The position numbers and the translations under genes are program-made. Shown here in pieces: positions 9,616-18,530 of a stretch of DNA of 64,000 bases (position 1 is its first letter; each line of letters starts with the position of its first letter). The stretch is taken from the NCBI GenBank assembly GCA_945891385.1, contig CAMDDJ010000003.1, forward strand, positions 1-64,000, given 5' to 3'. The stretch is from Candidatus Kuenenia stuttgartensis. GTDB taxonomy: Bacteria; Planctomycetota; Planctomycetia; Pirellulales; UBA1268. The notes under the pieces are model-generated. The model saw only the letters and a program-made list of their open reading frames with translations, was not told the origin of the DNA and did no database searches.

Positions 9616-10149
9616 CTACTTCACCTCGTCGCCGTCGAGGGCATAGATTGCGAGGTGCGTCCCGTCGGGAGCCCGCAATTCGTCGATCCGGAACGTGCCC
9701 GCGACCGCCACCGGCCGGATCGAGAAATCGGCCGTTTTGCCTGGTCGCATCCGCACCACGATGCAGTCGTGAAGGGCGGCTCCGGGCCCGAAACAGCACT
9801 CCTGGTTGTCGCGGACGAGCACGAACTGGGTCAGACCCGTCTGCTGGAAACTCGGCAGGATGTAGCCTCGGATTCGAACCGGTGCGCCGGCCAGGGCGGT
9901 GACGGCGACCGGCAGCAGGTCGCGGACGAACGGGTCGCCCTTCTGCATCTCCAGCTTGATGTCGTCGAAGCTGATCTCGCGCGGGCTGCCCACCGGTCGG
10001 GCCGTTCGCTGAACGGCGGGTGCCGGATCGCCGGCCATTCCCGCCGGGGATGCGGTCACCTGGGGTTCGAGCTGCGGCAGCCGATCCCCGCAGCCGCCGG
10101 CAAGGCTGAGAAAGGCGCCGATGACGATCAGGCTCGGCCGTGTGGGCAT
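9616..10149 (-). CDS. DUF3299-domain lipoprotein
   Basis: 177 residues with a short lipoprotein signal (GAFLSLAGGC, Cys about 20). The C-terminal half is a DUF3299-like domain: VRIRGYILPSFQQTGLTQF, then VRDNQECCFGPG with paired cysteines, ending VAVAGTFRIDEL. It is clearly paralogous to the next upstream gene (10156-10854), which shares GYI-P...G.T.F.LVRD...CCFG and GRFRIE. The spacing of 6 nt implies co-transcription. In proteobacteria DUF3299 lipoproteins sit beside FtsX-type ABC exporters in metal-responsive operons, the same arrangement as here. Biochemical function unknown. Confidence 0.7.
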   Translation of the reverse strand: MPTRPSLIVIGAFLSLAGGCGDRLPQLEPQVTASPAGMAGDPAPAVQRTARPVGSPREISFDDIKLEMQKGDPFVRDLLPVAVTALAGAPVRIRGYILPSFQQTGLTQFVLVRDNQECCFGPGAALHDCIVVRMRPGKTADFSIRPVAVAGTFRIDELRAPDGTHLAIYALDGDEVK

Positions 10150-10155
10150 GGCGGG

Positions 10156-10854
10156 CTAGCGAACGGTGGCGTCGTCGAGATGGTAGAGCACTCCTCCGCC
10201 GGCGTCGGGCGCTCCGGCCGGCTCGATCCGAAACCGCCCGGCGATCTTGACGAGACCCGGGGTGAACTCGATCCCCTTCTGGTCGGTCAGCCGCACGAGC
10301 ACCCGGTCGGTGATCTTGGGATTGCCACCGAAGCAGCAATCTCCCTGGTCGCGAACGAGCAGGAAATCGGTGATTCCCCGTTGCCTGGAGCCGGGATAGA
10401 TGTAGCCCTTCAGAAGCACGTCGCGGCCAGCCACCGCACGGGCTGAGTCGGGCACTGCCGTCGGGGGGTCGCCCGGCAACGGCTGGAGGAGTGTGTAATT
10501 GAGCCGGGTGTAGCCGGCGGGCAGTTCGTTGGCGTAGACAATCGCCAGACGAGCGACGCCGCCCACCAACAGGCTTGCAGCCACGGCGAGTGCGGCCGCG
10601 GCGATGCCGGCCCCGCTGACCGCTTCGGGTCGGCGGCGGGTGTCACGGAGGGCGACGGCCGCAAGCACGGTCGCGATCGCCGGGACCGCCACGAACGACC
10701 AGCCGAGGAAGACCAGCGGAGAGACGGCCGCGAGGGCCGCCGCAGCGATCGCCGTGCCGGAGATCGGCCGATAGCCATCGCCGTCGCCGGCAAGGTTGGC
10801 GGAGTTGGTCTGGCGTAGCGGAGTGGAGGGTGAATCGAAGAGGCCGGCGACCAT
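10156..10854 (-). CDS. Membrane protein with C-terminal DUF3299 domain
   Basis: 232 residues from the ATG at 10854, which has GGAG 6 nt upstream; the frame is open further upstream but overlaps the preceding gene. Residues about 25-110 contain hydrophobic helices with a DUF4190-like pattern (GTAIAAAALAAVSPLVFLGW, AGIAAAALAVAASLLVGGVA). The rest is a periplasmic DUF3299 domain with GYIYPGSRQRGITDF, VRDQGDCCFG and VKIAGRFRIEP. It appears to be a tandem duplicate of the adjacent lipoprotein, with membrane anchors in place of the lipid signal. The cysteine pair could bind metal, which is inference. Confidence 0.7.
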   Translation of the reverse strand: MVAGLFDSPSTPLRQTNSANLAGDGDGYRPISGTAIAAAALAAVSPLVFLGWSFVAVPAIATVLAAVALRDTRRRPEAVSGAGIAAAALAVAASLLVGGVARLAIVYANELPAGYTRLNYTLLQPLPGDPPTAVPDSARAVAGRDVLLKGYIYPGSRQRGITDFLLVRDQGDCCFGGNPKITDRVLVRLTDQKGIEFTPGLVKIAGRFRIEPAGAPDAGGGVLYHLDDATVR

Positions 10855-10891
10855 GGCGACTCCGGGGTTGTTCGGGGCGATTCGGCTGAGA

Positions 10892-12379
10892 CTACCCGCC
10901 GGTCGAGCCCGGCTGGAGGGCGGCCCGCCCCAAAACCGCCACGGCCAAAACGACCGCCGCCCATACGGCCCACTTCCAGCCGCTCGCGGCAGGCGGTTGC
11001 GGAGCCGACTCAGCCTCGACCATCGTCCTGGCGCCGTCGCTTCCCGGTGCGTCGTCGGTCGGGTCTTCGTCGCCGACCACGGCACCGATCTGGTCGGCAA
11101 GGACCACCTCTCCTGTGGGCGACCCTGCTCCTTCCGCCGGCGCTTCCGAACCAGCGGCCGCCGTGATGCCGGCCAGGCCGGCCAGGGTGGCGGCACGCCT
11201 GACGGCGTCCGGGTCGATGGCCTCGAGTTCCTCGATCGCCGCGGCCGCCGCCGGGAGCGGACACGCCCGCAGGTAGTTCACGATCGGCTCTCGGACGAAG
11301 ATGTTGTCGGCCTTGGCGTCTTTGAAGATCGTCACGAGCCGGTCAATGACAGACCAATCCTGCCACCTGGCCAGATCGGCGATCACGAGATCGGCCAGCT
11401 TTGGCTCGTCGAGCAGGAGACGGAGTGATTCCAGCACACGCTCCCGCGGCACGAGGTCGGACTCTTCGCCCAAAAACCTCAGGGCCATGACGGCTGCGTA
11501 GGTCTCGGTGAAGGGAGCCGCGTTACCGCCCCGCTTCCGATCGAGGAATAGTTCGTCGACCTGGTCGAGGGCCGGGGCCCCCTGGAGCGCGACGGAGCAG
11601 GCGATCAGCGCATCGAGGCCGCCGCGAACCTCGGCATGCTCCGCCGCGATGCCCTCGCCGGAGAGAATCGCAGCGATCCGCTTGGCTTCGGCATCGCTTC
11701 CGCAGACCCCCAGGAGCGTCGCGTAGAGCCGGCGACGATTGGCCTGGACAGCCGGGTCTTCGATCCAGGCCAGGAGCTTGGCGGGATCGAGCCGGTCCTT
11801 CAGGTTTCGGACGTCGGCGTAGGGTGCTACGGCGAACTCGTCGTAGGCATCCCGGGCCAAGGCATCATCGGCGTCTTCCAGGTGGTCGAGGAAGAAGGCC
11901 AGCCGCTCGGGGCCCTGCTCGGGCAAGTCCTGGAGTTTCCGCAGGTATTCGACCGCCCGTTCACTGACACGCACGGGGCTGCTCCAGACGAGATCAGGTG
12001 CTTCCACGTCCATGCCCATGAGCAGAAACAGCGTGCCGATCGGCTTGTCTTCGAGCAGGATCGTCTCCACCGGCTTCTCCCCACCGGCGGTATGGCCCGC
12101 GTCGGTGACGAGATCGTCCCCCTTGAGGACTTCCACGACCGCAAACTTGCCCTTCGGAAGCGGTCCCTCCGCCGTCGGCCCGAGCGCCGAGGCTGGCGGC
12201 GGCTCGATCAGCCGGGCGATGACTGCCGCCTGGCTTTGGGCGATCTCCTGGGCGAAGGTGAGCGACACGGCGGAGCAGAACGGGCACGCCTGGGCCGGCT
12301 GGCCGAACGAGCCGATACCGGTGGCCGCGGCTACGGTCAGCCAGATCACACGCCGAAGTGATCGATGTGGGGGCATCAT
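10892..12379 (-). CDS. Secreted CPFC-motif protein with a C-terminal membrane anchor
   Basis: 495 residues from the ATG at 12379; a second ATG follows directly. A signal peptide ends at PAQA, and the mature protein begins CPFCSAVSLTFAQEIAQSQ. Residues about 40-160 look beta-rich, followed by helical, HEAT-like material containing many Leu/Ala-rich segments. The C-terminus has a Pro/Ala/Glu-rich linker and one transmembrane helix (WAVWAAVVLAVAVLGRAAL). The CPFC motif could bind metal or act as a redox pair. I do not recognise a named family. It sits between the FtsX permease and the DUF3299 pair, so it is probably part of the same envelope system. Confidence 0.7.
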   Translation of the reverse strand: MMPPHRSLRRVIWLTVAAATGIGSFGQPAQACPFCSAVSLTFAQEIAQSQAAVIARLIEPPPASALGPTAEGPLPKGKFAVVEVLKGDDLVTDAGHTAGGEKPVETILLEDKPIGTLFLLMGMDVEAPDLVWSSPVRVSERAVEYLRKLQDLPEQGPERLAFFLDHLEDADDALARDAYDEFAVAPYADVRNLKDRLDPAKLLAWIEDPAVQANRRRLYATLLGVCGSDAEAKRIAAILSGEGIAAEHAEVRGGLDALIACSVALQGAPALDQVDELFLDRKRGGNAAPFTETYAAVMALRFLGEESDLVPRERVLESLRLLLDEPKLADLVIADLARWQDWSVIDRLVTIFKDAKADNIFVREPIVNYLRACPLPAAAAAIEELEAIDPDAVRRAATLAGLAGITAAAGSEAPAEGAGSPTGEVVLADQIGAVVGDEDPTDDAPGSDGARTMVEAESAPQPPAASGWKWAVWAAVVLAVAVLGRAALQPGSTGG

Positions 12380-12474
12380 GCCTGTGATTGTAGCGGGATC
12401 CCGACCCGACCGCCTGCGACGCGACTTTTGCCGCCCCCGAAGCCGATGAACCACCGCTCGCGGATGCGGTTGCG

Positions 12475-13818
12475 TCACAGCCACTTGGCGACGTCGGTGC
12501 GGTAGGCGGCCAAGGCCGGCAGGAGGGCGGCGAGCACGGCCAGGCCCACGAGCAACGGCACCAGGAGGAGCTCGCCCGCCGGCGCTGCCGAGAAGAACCC
12601 GGCCGAGACGCCGGCGTTGGTCGTGATCAGCGGGCCGATCGCCGCCACGATCCCATGGCCGAGCAGCCAGCCGGCCAGGCCGCCCCCAACGGCCAGGATC
12701 ACCGCCTCGAGCAGCACGGCCGTGAGCACATGGCTCCGGCGGGCTCCGAGGGCCCGCATCACGGCCACGTCCCGGGTTCGCTCGAGGGCCGAGCCGACCA
12801 TGCTCACGAGAATTCCGATCGCCGAAACGATCACGACGAGCGTGGTCACGAGCAGGAGCAGAAGCTCCAGCGGGCGCACGAAGAGATCGAGCAGCGTCCG
12901 GATCTCGCGGATGGGCTCTGCTGCCTGCCCGTCGCGGCCCTCGTTGATCGTCGTCTTGAGGCCCATTGCCAGGAGTTCGGCAGGCATCCCGGCCGGGGCG
13001 GCGGTTTCCACGAGGATCGCGGTCACTTCCCGCTGGGCGAAGGGCAGAGGTGTCGGGTGGGCATCACCGGCTTCGCTGGTCGTTGCGCGGACTTCTGCCT
13101 GCGGCGGTGCATGATCGTGGCCCGCGGCGTCGGCCTCCACAGGCTTGGCATGCCCTTCCTGGAGATAGAATCCTTCCATGTTGACGTAGACGCCCCGATC
13201 CACCGGGGTGTCGGTTCGGGCGAGAATGCCCATGACGATGAACGGATCGTGCTCCAGGCCGTCATCGGCCCCGTGCGTGGGGGCAAAGTGGTCGCCGACC
13301 GAGAGCCCGAGCCGTGTGGCCACCGCGCTGCCAAGCACGCCGCCGAAGAACTCGTCGTCGCGGAAGTTTCGCCCAGCGGAGAAGGCGAACGGCCGGCCGT
13401 CCCCGACGGTCAGCCGGTCGAAGTAGGCCGCGCTCGTGCCCACGACGCGGAAGCTCTTGAAGTAATCCCCCATGCAGATCGGGACCGCCGTCTTCACGCT
13501 GCCAGCGTAGCGGCCCGCCTGGCCGTCGGAACGGGCGGCGGCCGGCAGGAACTCTTGATAGAAGCTCCAGGAAATGTTTTCGATCGGCTTGCTGACGAGG
13601 TAGACGCTGTTGAGCACGAGCTGCAACGGGCTGCCCTTGGCCCCGACGATCAGGTTGTAGCCCAGCCCGGAACCCGAGGCGAAGGCATCACGGACGAGGC
13701 CTCCGATCACGAGCGTGGCCACCACCAGCGCCACGCCGAGCGCGAGCGACAAGGCGGTCAGGCCGCTCGTAAGGAGCCGCTGCCGAATGCTCCGCCAGGC
13801 GATGCCGAAGAGCGTCAT
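12475..13818 (-). CDS. FtsX-like ABC exporter permease with His-rich periplasmic loop
   Basis: 447 residues with the four-helix MacB/LolE architecture: one helix near residues 15-42, a large periplasmic domain to about 310, then three C-terminal helices (LLLLLVTTLVVIVSAIGILV onward). The sequence around residues 338-358 (ALERTRDVAVMRALGARRS) is the typical FtsX coupling region. Residues 222-254 are rich in histidine (EGHAKPVE, AAGHDHAPP, GDAHP), and GDHFAPTHGAD precedes them, suggesting metal handling. The gene overlaps its ATPase partner by 4 nt. The substrate is unknown; the zinc link is inferred from the His loop and the DUF3299 neighbours. Confidence 0.85.
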   Translation of the reverse strand: MTLFGIAWRSIRQRLLTSGLTALSLALGVALVVATLVIGGLVRDAFASGSGLGYNLIVGAKGSPLQLVLNSVYLVSKPIENISWSFYQEFLPAAARSDGQAGRYAGSVKTAVPICMGDYFKSFRVVGTSAAYFDRLTVGDGRPFAFSAGRNFRDDEFFGGVLGSAVATRLGLSVGDHFAPTHGADDGLEHDPFIVMGILARTDTPVDRGVYVNMEGFYLQEGHAKPVEADAAGHDHAPPQAEVRATTSEAGDAHPTPLPFAQREVTAILVETAAPAGMPAELLAMGLKTTINEGRDGQAAEPIREIRTLLDLFVRPLELLLLLVTTLVVIVSAIGILVSMVGSALERTRDVAVMRALGARRSHVLTAVLLEAVILAVGGGLAGWLLGHGIVAAIGPLITTNAGVSAGFFSAAPAGELLLVPLLVGLAVLAALLPALAAYRTDVAKWL

Positions 13819-14495
13819 GATCGTCCCGCCCGGTTGAAGTCTTCCAGCCGCAGCCGACGGGGAAATTGGCGGGCCACTCCCGGATCGTGGGTGACCACCA
13901 AGAGCGCCACGCCGTGCTCGGAGCAGGTGGTGGTGAGCAGGTCGACCACCTGCTGCTGGTGGGCGGCGTCGATGCTGGCCGTCGGCTCGTCGGCCAGAAT
14001 CACCTGTGGCCGATTGGCGAGGGCTCGAGCGACGGCCACCCGCTGCTGCTGGCCGATCGAGAGTTCAGCCGGCTTGTGATGGAGTCGCTGGCTGAGTCCG
14101 ACGGCTTCCAGCAGGGAAGTTGCCCGGGCCCGGTCGGGACGCCCCGATGCGAACGACATCGCCACCAGGACGTTTTCCAGTGCGGTGAAACCGGGCAGCA
14201 GGTTGAACTGCTGGAACACCAGCCCGAGCGTGTCGGCGCGGAGCCGATCGCGGCGGCCCTCGTCGAGGCGGGTCATGTCGGTGCCGGCCACGACCACCCG
14301 GCCGGCGTCGGGCCGCATGATGCCGGAGATCACGAGGAGGAGCGTCGACTTGCCCGAGCCGCTCGTGCCTTCGAGCGCCGCCTGCTCGCCCCGAGCCAGC
14401 ACGAAGCCGGGCACATCGAGCACATCGACTCGCTCACCCCCCGGCATGGCGAAGGATTTCCGAACGTTTTCCAGAAGAATGACGGGTTCGGGCAT
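13815..14495 (-). CDS. LolD/MacB-type ABC transporter ATP-binding protein
   Basis: 226 residues, the normal length for this class. The Walker A motif is GTSGSGKST (43-51), the Q-loop lies in GLVFQQFNLLPG, the signature is ELSIGQQQR (144-152), Walker B is VILADEP (165-171), and the switch His is in VTHD. It powers the FtsX-like permease that begins within its last four bases. It is the first gene of the minus-strand run down to 6773 and is divergent from gapA across a 178-nt spacer. Confidence 0.92.
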   Translation of the reverse strand: MPEPVILLENVRKSFAMPGGERVDVLDVPGFVLARGEQAALEGTSGSGKSTLLLVISGIMRPDAGRVVVAGTDMTRLDEGRRDRLRADTLGLVFQQFNLLPGFTALENVLVAMSFASGRPDRARATSLLEAVGLSQRLHHKPAELSIGQQQRVAVARALANRPQVILADEPTASIDAAHQQQVVDLLTTTCSEHGVALLVVTHDPGVARQFPRRLRLEDFNRAGRS

Positions 14496-14569
14496 GGCTC
14501 CGCGAAAGCCTACCGCGCCCGGACCAGGACGGGCGACCCGGCTGACGGCTCCGATCCGCGGCAGTCGGT

Positions 14570-14599
14570 TTGAGAACCATCTCCCCGCCGGTGTATATT
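14570..14599 (+). promoter_or_regulatory. Predicted sigma-70 promoter of gapA
   Basis: TTGAGA (14570-14575) and TATATT (14594-14599) are separated by 18 nt, each close to consensus. A start about 7 nt downstream would give a leader of roughly 68 nt before the gapA GTG at 14674. AGGAG at 14660-14664 serves as the ribosome-binding site. Confidence 0.6.
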
Positions 14600-14673
14600 C
14601 CGCCGCTTCCGTGGCCCGGTCTCTTCAACGTCGTCGAGATCGGCCCGCCTTCCGTTTTTAGGAGACCTCGCCC

Positions 14674-15690
14674 GTGCCCATTCGCGTCGGCATCAATGGT
14701 TTCGGCCGCATCGGCCGCCTCACCTACCGCGCCATCTACGAGAAGTATGGCCTTGACGGCGACGTTCAGGTGGTGGCGATCAACGACCTCACCGACGCCA
14801 AGACCAACGCCCACCTGCTGGCCTACGACTCAAACTACGGCCCCTTCGCCGCCACGGTCGGCCACGAGGGCAACGACATCATCGTCGACGGTCGGAAGAT
14901 CAAGGTCTTCGCCGAGCGGGATCCCGGAGCCATTCCGTGGGGCAGCGAGGACGTGCAGATCGTGGTGGAGAGCACCGGCTTCTTCACCGATGCCACCAAG
15001 GCCGTCGCCCACAAGCGAGACAGCGTCAAGAAGGTGGTGATTTCCGCCCCGGCGAAGAACGAGGACCTGACGGTGGTGCTCGGGGTCAACAACCAGATGT
15101 ACGACCCGAAGAAGCACCACGTGATCTCCAACGCGTCCTGCACCACCAACGGCCTGGCTCCGGTCGCCAAGGTGCTGCACGAGACGTTCGGAATCGAGAA
15201 GGGCCTGCTGACCACGGTGCACGCCTACACCAACTCGCAGAAGACGGTCGACACGGCCGCCAAGGACCTGCGGGACGCGCGGGCCGCCGCCCTGAATATC
15301 GTTCCCTCGAGCACGGGCGCCGCCAAGGCCGTGGGCCTCGTGATCCCCGAGCTCCAGGGCAAGTTCACCGGGATGGCCTTCCGGGTGCCGGTTTCGACGG
15401 TGAGCGTGGTCGACTTCACGGCCCTGCTCGCCAAGGACGCTCCCGTGGCCGAGATCAATGCCGCCATGAAGAAGGCCGCCGCTGGACCGCTCAAGGGCAT
15501 CCTGCGGTACACCGACGATGAGCTCGTATCGACGGACCTCAAGAAGGATCCCCACAGCTCGATCTTTTCCGCGGTCGACACGGTGGGCCTTGGCAACTTC
15601 GTCAAGGTGGTGAGTTGGTACGACAACGAGTGGGGCTACTCGTGTCGCGTCGCCGACCTGCTCAACTTCCTAGAAGACCAGGGGCTGTAA
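14674..15690 (+). CDS. gapA: Glyceraldehyde-3-phosphate dehydrogenase, type I
   Basis: 338 residues starting at a GTG with AGGAG 9 nt upstream. It oxidises and phosphorylates glyceraldehyde-3-phosphate using NAD in glycolysis, or the reverse. The NAD-binding start is IRVGINGFGRIGR, the catalytic cysteine is C156 in SNASCTTNG, and its His partner is H183 in TTVHAYTNSQ. The C-terminal SWYDNEWGYSCRVADL is the usual family ending. It has its own predicted promoter and is followed by a long hairpin, so it is probably a single-gene transcript. Certain identification. Confidence 0.97.
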   Translation: MPIRVGINGFGRIGRLTYRAIYEKYGLDGDVQVVAINDLTDAKTNAHLLAYDSNYGPFAATVGHEGNDIIVDGRKIKVFAERDPGAIPWGSEDVQIVVESTGFFTDATKAVAHKRDSVKKVVISAPAKNEDLTVVLGVNNQMYDPKKHHVISNASCTTNGLAPVAKVLHETFGIEKGLLTTVHAYTNSQKTVDTAAKDLRDARAAALNIVPSSTGAAKAVGLVIPELQGKFTGMAFRVPVSTVSVVDFTALLAKDAPVAEINAAMKKAAAGPLKGILRYTDDELVSTDLKKDPHSSIFSAVDTVGLGNFVKVVSWYDNEWGYSCRVADLLNFLEDQGL

Positions 15691-15710
15691 GCCTCGTTCT
15701 TCCGCGACCT

Positions 15711-15753
15711 CCCGCGGCCTGCCCATCGGACCTGGATCGGGGCAGGCTGCGGG
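15711..15753 (+). terminator. 14-bp stem hairpin after gapA
   Basis: CCCGCGGCCTGCCC (15711-15724) pairs with GGGCAGGCTGCGGG (15740-15753), giving 14 base pairs with one G.U and a 15-nt loop, 20 nt past the gapA stop. There is no T-run after it, so it may stabilise the mRNA 3' end or terminate with Rho rather than act as a classic intrinsic terminator. Confidence 0.55.
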
Positions 15754-15831
15754 CGACGCTGGAGTACGGTATCGGGCTGCAGCGTCGCGAGCACGAAGGT
15801 CGGGATCGCCGGTATGGGGGCTGGAGTCTCG

Positions 15832-17475
15832 ATGACGACCGTCTTCACGCGACTCGATTGGGCGGTCCTGGGTGCTTATTTCACGGCCACGCTGGTCGTG
15901 GGACTTTGGTTCGGCCTGCGGAATCGAACCGCCGACGGATTCACGGCCGCGGGCCGCTGCCTGCCCGGCTGGGTCTGCGGCCTTTCGATCATGGCCACCT
16001 ACCTGAGCAGCATCAGCTTCCTCGCCCTGCCCGGGAAGGCGTTCGCCGGCAACTGGAATGCCTTCGTCTTCAGCCTGTCGATCCCGTTCGCCGCCGCCGT
16101 TGCGGCTGGCGTGTTCATCCCGCACTATCGGCGCAGCGGCGAGGTGTCGGCCTATGCCCATCTGGAGCAGCGGTTCGGCCCCTGGGCCCGGATCTACGCC
16201 GGTGGTTTTTACCTCCTCACGCAGGTGGCCCGGATGGGCACCGTGATGTACCTGATGGCGCTGCCACTCCAGGTGCTGCTCGGGATCGACATCCATACGC
16301 TGATCCTGATCACGGGCGTGGTGGTGACCGCCTATTCGTTCGTCGGTGGCATCACCGCGGTGATCTGGACCGACGCGCTCCAGGCGTTGGTGTTGATGGC
16401 GGGGGCGATCGTCTGTCTCGGGGTGCTCCTGCTCGGGATTCCTGGGGGGCCGCTCGAAGCGGCCCGATTGGCGGTGGCCAACGACAAGCTCTCGCTCGGC
16501 AGCTGGAATCTACTCGATCTCACGGCCCCGACAGTCTGGGTGGTGCTCGTGTACGGTCTCGCGATCAATCTCCAGAACTTCGGCATCGACCAGAGCTATG
16601 TCCAGCGGTACATCGCCGCCCGCTCCGACGCCGAGGCCCGCAAGGCTGTCTGGCTCGGCGGACTCTTGTACGTGCCGATCTCGGCCCTGTTCTTCCTGAT
16701 CGGCACCTGCCTGTTCGCCTACTACCACACCCACCCCGGCGGGCTCGCCGAACTCCGGGAGAGCGTCGCGGAACGGCAGCTAGCCGCCGAGGGTGTCGAG
16801 GCTGTGAGCCCTGGCTACAAGGAGGCGCTGGCCGTCCGGGCCACCCAACTCGCTCCTGAAGCATTCGGCGACCGGGTCTTTCCGCACTTCATCGGCACCG
16901 TGCTCCCCCCGGGGGTCACGGGCCTGCTGATCGCGGCGATCTTCGCGGCGGCGATGAGCACCGTCTCGACGTCACTGAATTCCTCGGCCACGCTGACGCT
17001 CACCGATTGGTATCTGCCCCACATCCGGCCGATGGCCGGCGACCGGGAGTCGCTCTGGGTGCTCCGGCTGGCCACCATCGTCTGGGGAGTCGCCGGCACC
17101 GGCATGGCCCTGCTGCTCGTCCGGGTCGAGAGCGCGCTCGATGCCTGGTGGGCCCTGGCGGGGATCTTCGGCGGCGGCATGCTGGGGCTGTTTCTGCTCG
17201 GGATTGGTTCGAGCCGTCCCAGTTCGCGGGCTGGCATGGTCGGTGTCACCTTCGGCGTGGCCACGATCGCGGCCATGAGTCTGCCGTCGCTCGCCGATTT
17301 TCTGCTCGGCTTTCCCGGGGCCTCGACCGCGCACGCCTTCGGCGGGATCCTCGAGGCCGCCTGGCCGGCGTGGCTGGTGCATGTTCATCCGTTTTTGATC
17401 CCCGTGATCGGCACGCTGGCGATTCTCGCCGCGGGGCTGGGGGCCGCGGCCCTGGCCGGCCGGAAACGGCCCTGA
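15832..17475 (+). CDS. Sodium:solute symporter (SSS family)
   Basis: 547 residues with about 13 hydrophobic helices. The start at 15832 is chosen because GGAG lies 5 nt upstream; an ATG at 15814 is in frame but lacks a site. Family features are the first helix WAVLGAYFTATLVVGLWFG, then DGFTAAGRCLPGW, SIMATYLSSISFLALPGKAF, and the signature-like region GITAVIWTDALQALVLMAG (helix 5). The later AAIFAAAMSTVSTSLNSSATLTL carries the conserved Ser/Thr-rich sodium site. The solute cannot be told from sequence; sugar/acetate/proline-type relatives all share these motifs. Confidence 0.88.
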   Translation: MTTVFTRLDWAVLGAYFTATLVVGLWFGLRNRTADGFTAAGRCLPGWVCGLSIMATYLSSISFLALPGKAFAGNWNAFVFSLSIPFAAAVAAGVFIPHYRRSGEVSAYAHLEQRFGPWARIYAGGFYLLTQVARMGTVMYLMALPLQVLLGIDIHTLILITGVVVTAYSFVGGITAVIWTDALQALVLMAGAIVCLGVLLLGIPGGPLEAARLAVANDKLSLGSWNLLDLTAPTVWVVLVYGLAINLQNFGIDQSYVQRYIAARSDAEARKAVWLGGLLYVPISALFFLIGTCLFAYYHTHPGGLAELRESVAERQLAAEGVEAVSPGYKEALAVRATQLAPEAFGDRVFPHFIGTVLPPGVTGLLIAAIFAAAMSTVSTSLNSSATLTLTDWYLPHIRPMAGDRESLWVLRLATIVWGVAGTGMALLLVRVESALDAWWALAGIFGGGMLGLFLLGIGSSRPSSRAGMVGVTFGVATIAAMSLPSLADFLLGFPGASTAHAFGGILEAAWPAWLVHVHPFLIPVIGTLAILAAGLGAAALAGRKRP

Positions 17476-17507
17476 GCTGTTCTGTGCCGGGCATTTGGGC
17501 CCATGCA

Positions 17508-18476
17508 TCAGCGAATGGGGATCACGGCTTCAGTTTCGAGCGGGCCGGCGGGGCTGCTGGCCGTCACCTGAAGACGGACGACGTCACCGCTGGGGAGCGT
17601 GCCCTGCCAGGGCAGCTCGAGGAACATGCCACGACGGCGGCCTGTGGGACGGAACCGCGCGGTGGCGTCGGCGGCGGCAATCGTCCAGCTCGCCAGTGGC
17701 GGGCTGCCCGGGAGTGCCGTGGCATCGAAGGCGGCCACGGTCAGGTCGGTGGCGAGCGGTGTGAGTCGTTCCCGATCGTCCCGCGACTCGACCACCAGGG
17801 CGATGCCTTCGCTTTGGCCATCGTGATCGACGTCGATCACCGTGGCCGTCGAGCGGTTGACCAGCAGCCGTGCCGCCGGGCCGTGGCCCACCGGCTCCTC
17901 GTACGACATCTGCACAAGCGCCGGTGGATCGTCGGCGGTCTCGATCGGCCGGGCGTCAGGGTCGATCGAGGCCGTGGCGGGAGCGGGCAGGGAGAGGCTC
18001 TCGCCGGGATCGATCGCAGCCGCCGGGCGGCCGGGCTCATCGGGCAGGGGCGGCACGCCCTCGAGAGTGGGCGGGGCCAGGGTCGCGGGTGGCCCAGAGC
18101 CGCCGGGGGGCGTTGCTCGGGAGGGCTGGAAGGCCGGGGCGTCGGGCAGGGAGATCGACGGCGGCACGGTCGCTGCCGGCGGCACCGCCGGAGATCGGCC
18201 GCGGCCACTGCGGCTTGCCGGGGCTGGATCATCGGCGGCGGAGATCCCCAGTTGTTTCCGCAGGCTCGCGTTCTCGCTCGCGACAACGTCGAGACGGCCG
18301 CATTTCTCCTGGAGTTCGTCCTGGAGCTGGTAGATCTGGTCCTCCTGATACCGCAGTTCCCGTTCGAGAAGCTGCTGGTTCAGGTCGCTTTTGCAGCCGA
18401 CCGCGACCAGAGCCATGAGGCAAAGCCAGCCGGCCCTGCGACCGAATCGTCGCGTGGATCGATCCTGCGGTTTCAT
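17508..18476 (-). CDS. Coiled-coil lipoprotein of unknown function
   Basis: 322 residues. A lipoprotein signal ends LMALVAVGC (Cys about 28). Residues about 30-75 form a likely coiled coil (LNQQLLERELRYQEDQIYQLQ and following). A Pro/Ala/Ser-rich linker runs to about 195. The C-terminal part (about 200-322) looks beta-rich, with ARLLVNRSTATVIDVDHDG and FLELPWQGTLPSGDVVRL. I do not recognise a named family. The layout suggests an envelope protein anchored to a membrane that projects a domain through a flexible linker. It converges on the symporter gene with 32 nt between stops. Confidence 0.72.
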   Translation of the reverse strand: MKPQDRSTRRFGRRAGWLCLMALVAVGCKSDLNQQLLERELRYQEDQIYQLQDELQEKCGRLDVVASENASLRKQLGISAADDPAPASRSGRGRSPAVPPAATVPPSISLPDAPAFQPSRATPPGGSGPPATLAPPTLEGVPPLPDEPGRPAAAIDPGESLSLPAPATASIDPDARPIETADDPPALVQMSYEEPVGHGPAARLLVNRSTATVIDVDHDGQSEGIALVVESRDDRERLTPLATDLTVAAFDATALPGSPPLASWTIAAADATARFRPTGRRRGMFLELPWQGTLPSGDVVRLQVTASSPAGPLETEAVIPIR

Positions 18477-18530
18477 GACGCGCCTCCTTGCGCCTCATCG
18501 GCCCCGCGGGGCCCGTACGTGTTGGTTGGC

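Noticed and set aside
12387-12392. TACAAT box directly before the CPFC protein gene, suggesting a leaderless transcript
   Set aside because: No matching -35 box lies at a proper distance, and the gene sits inside an apparent operon, so the box is probably chance.
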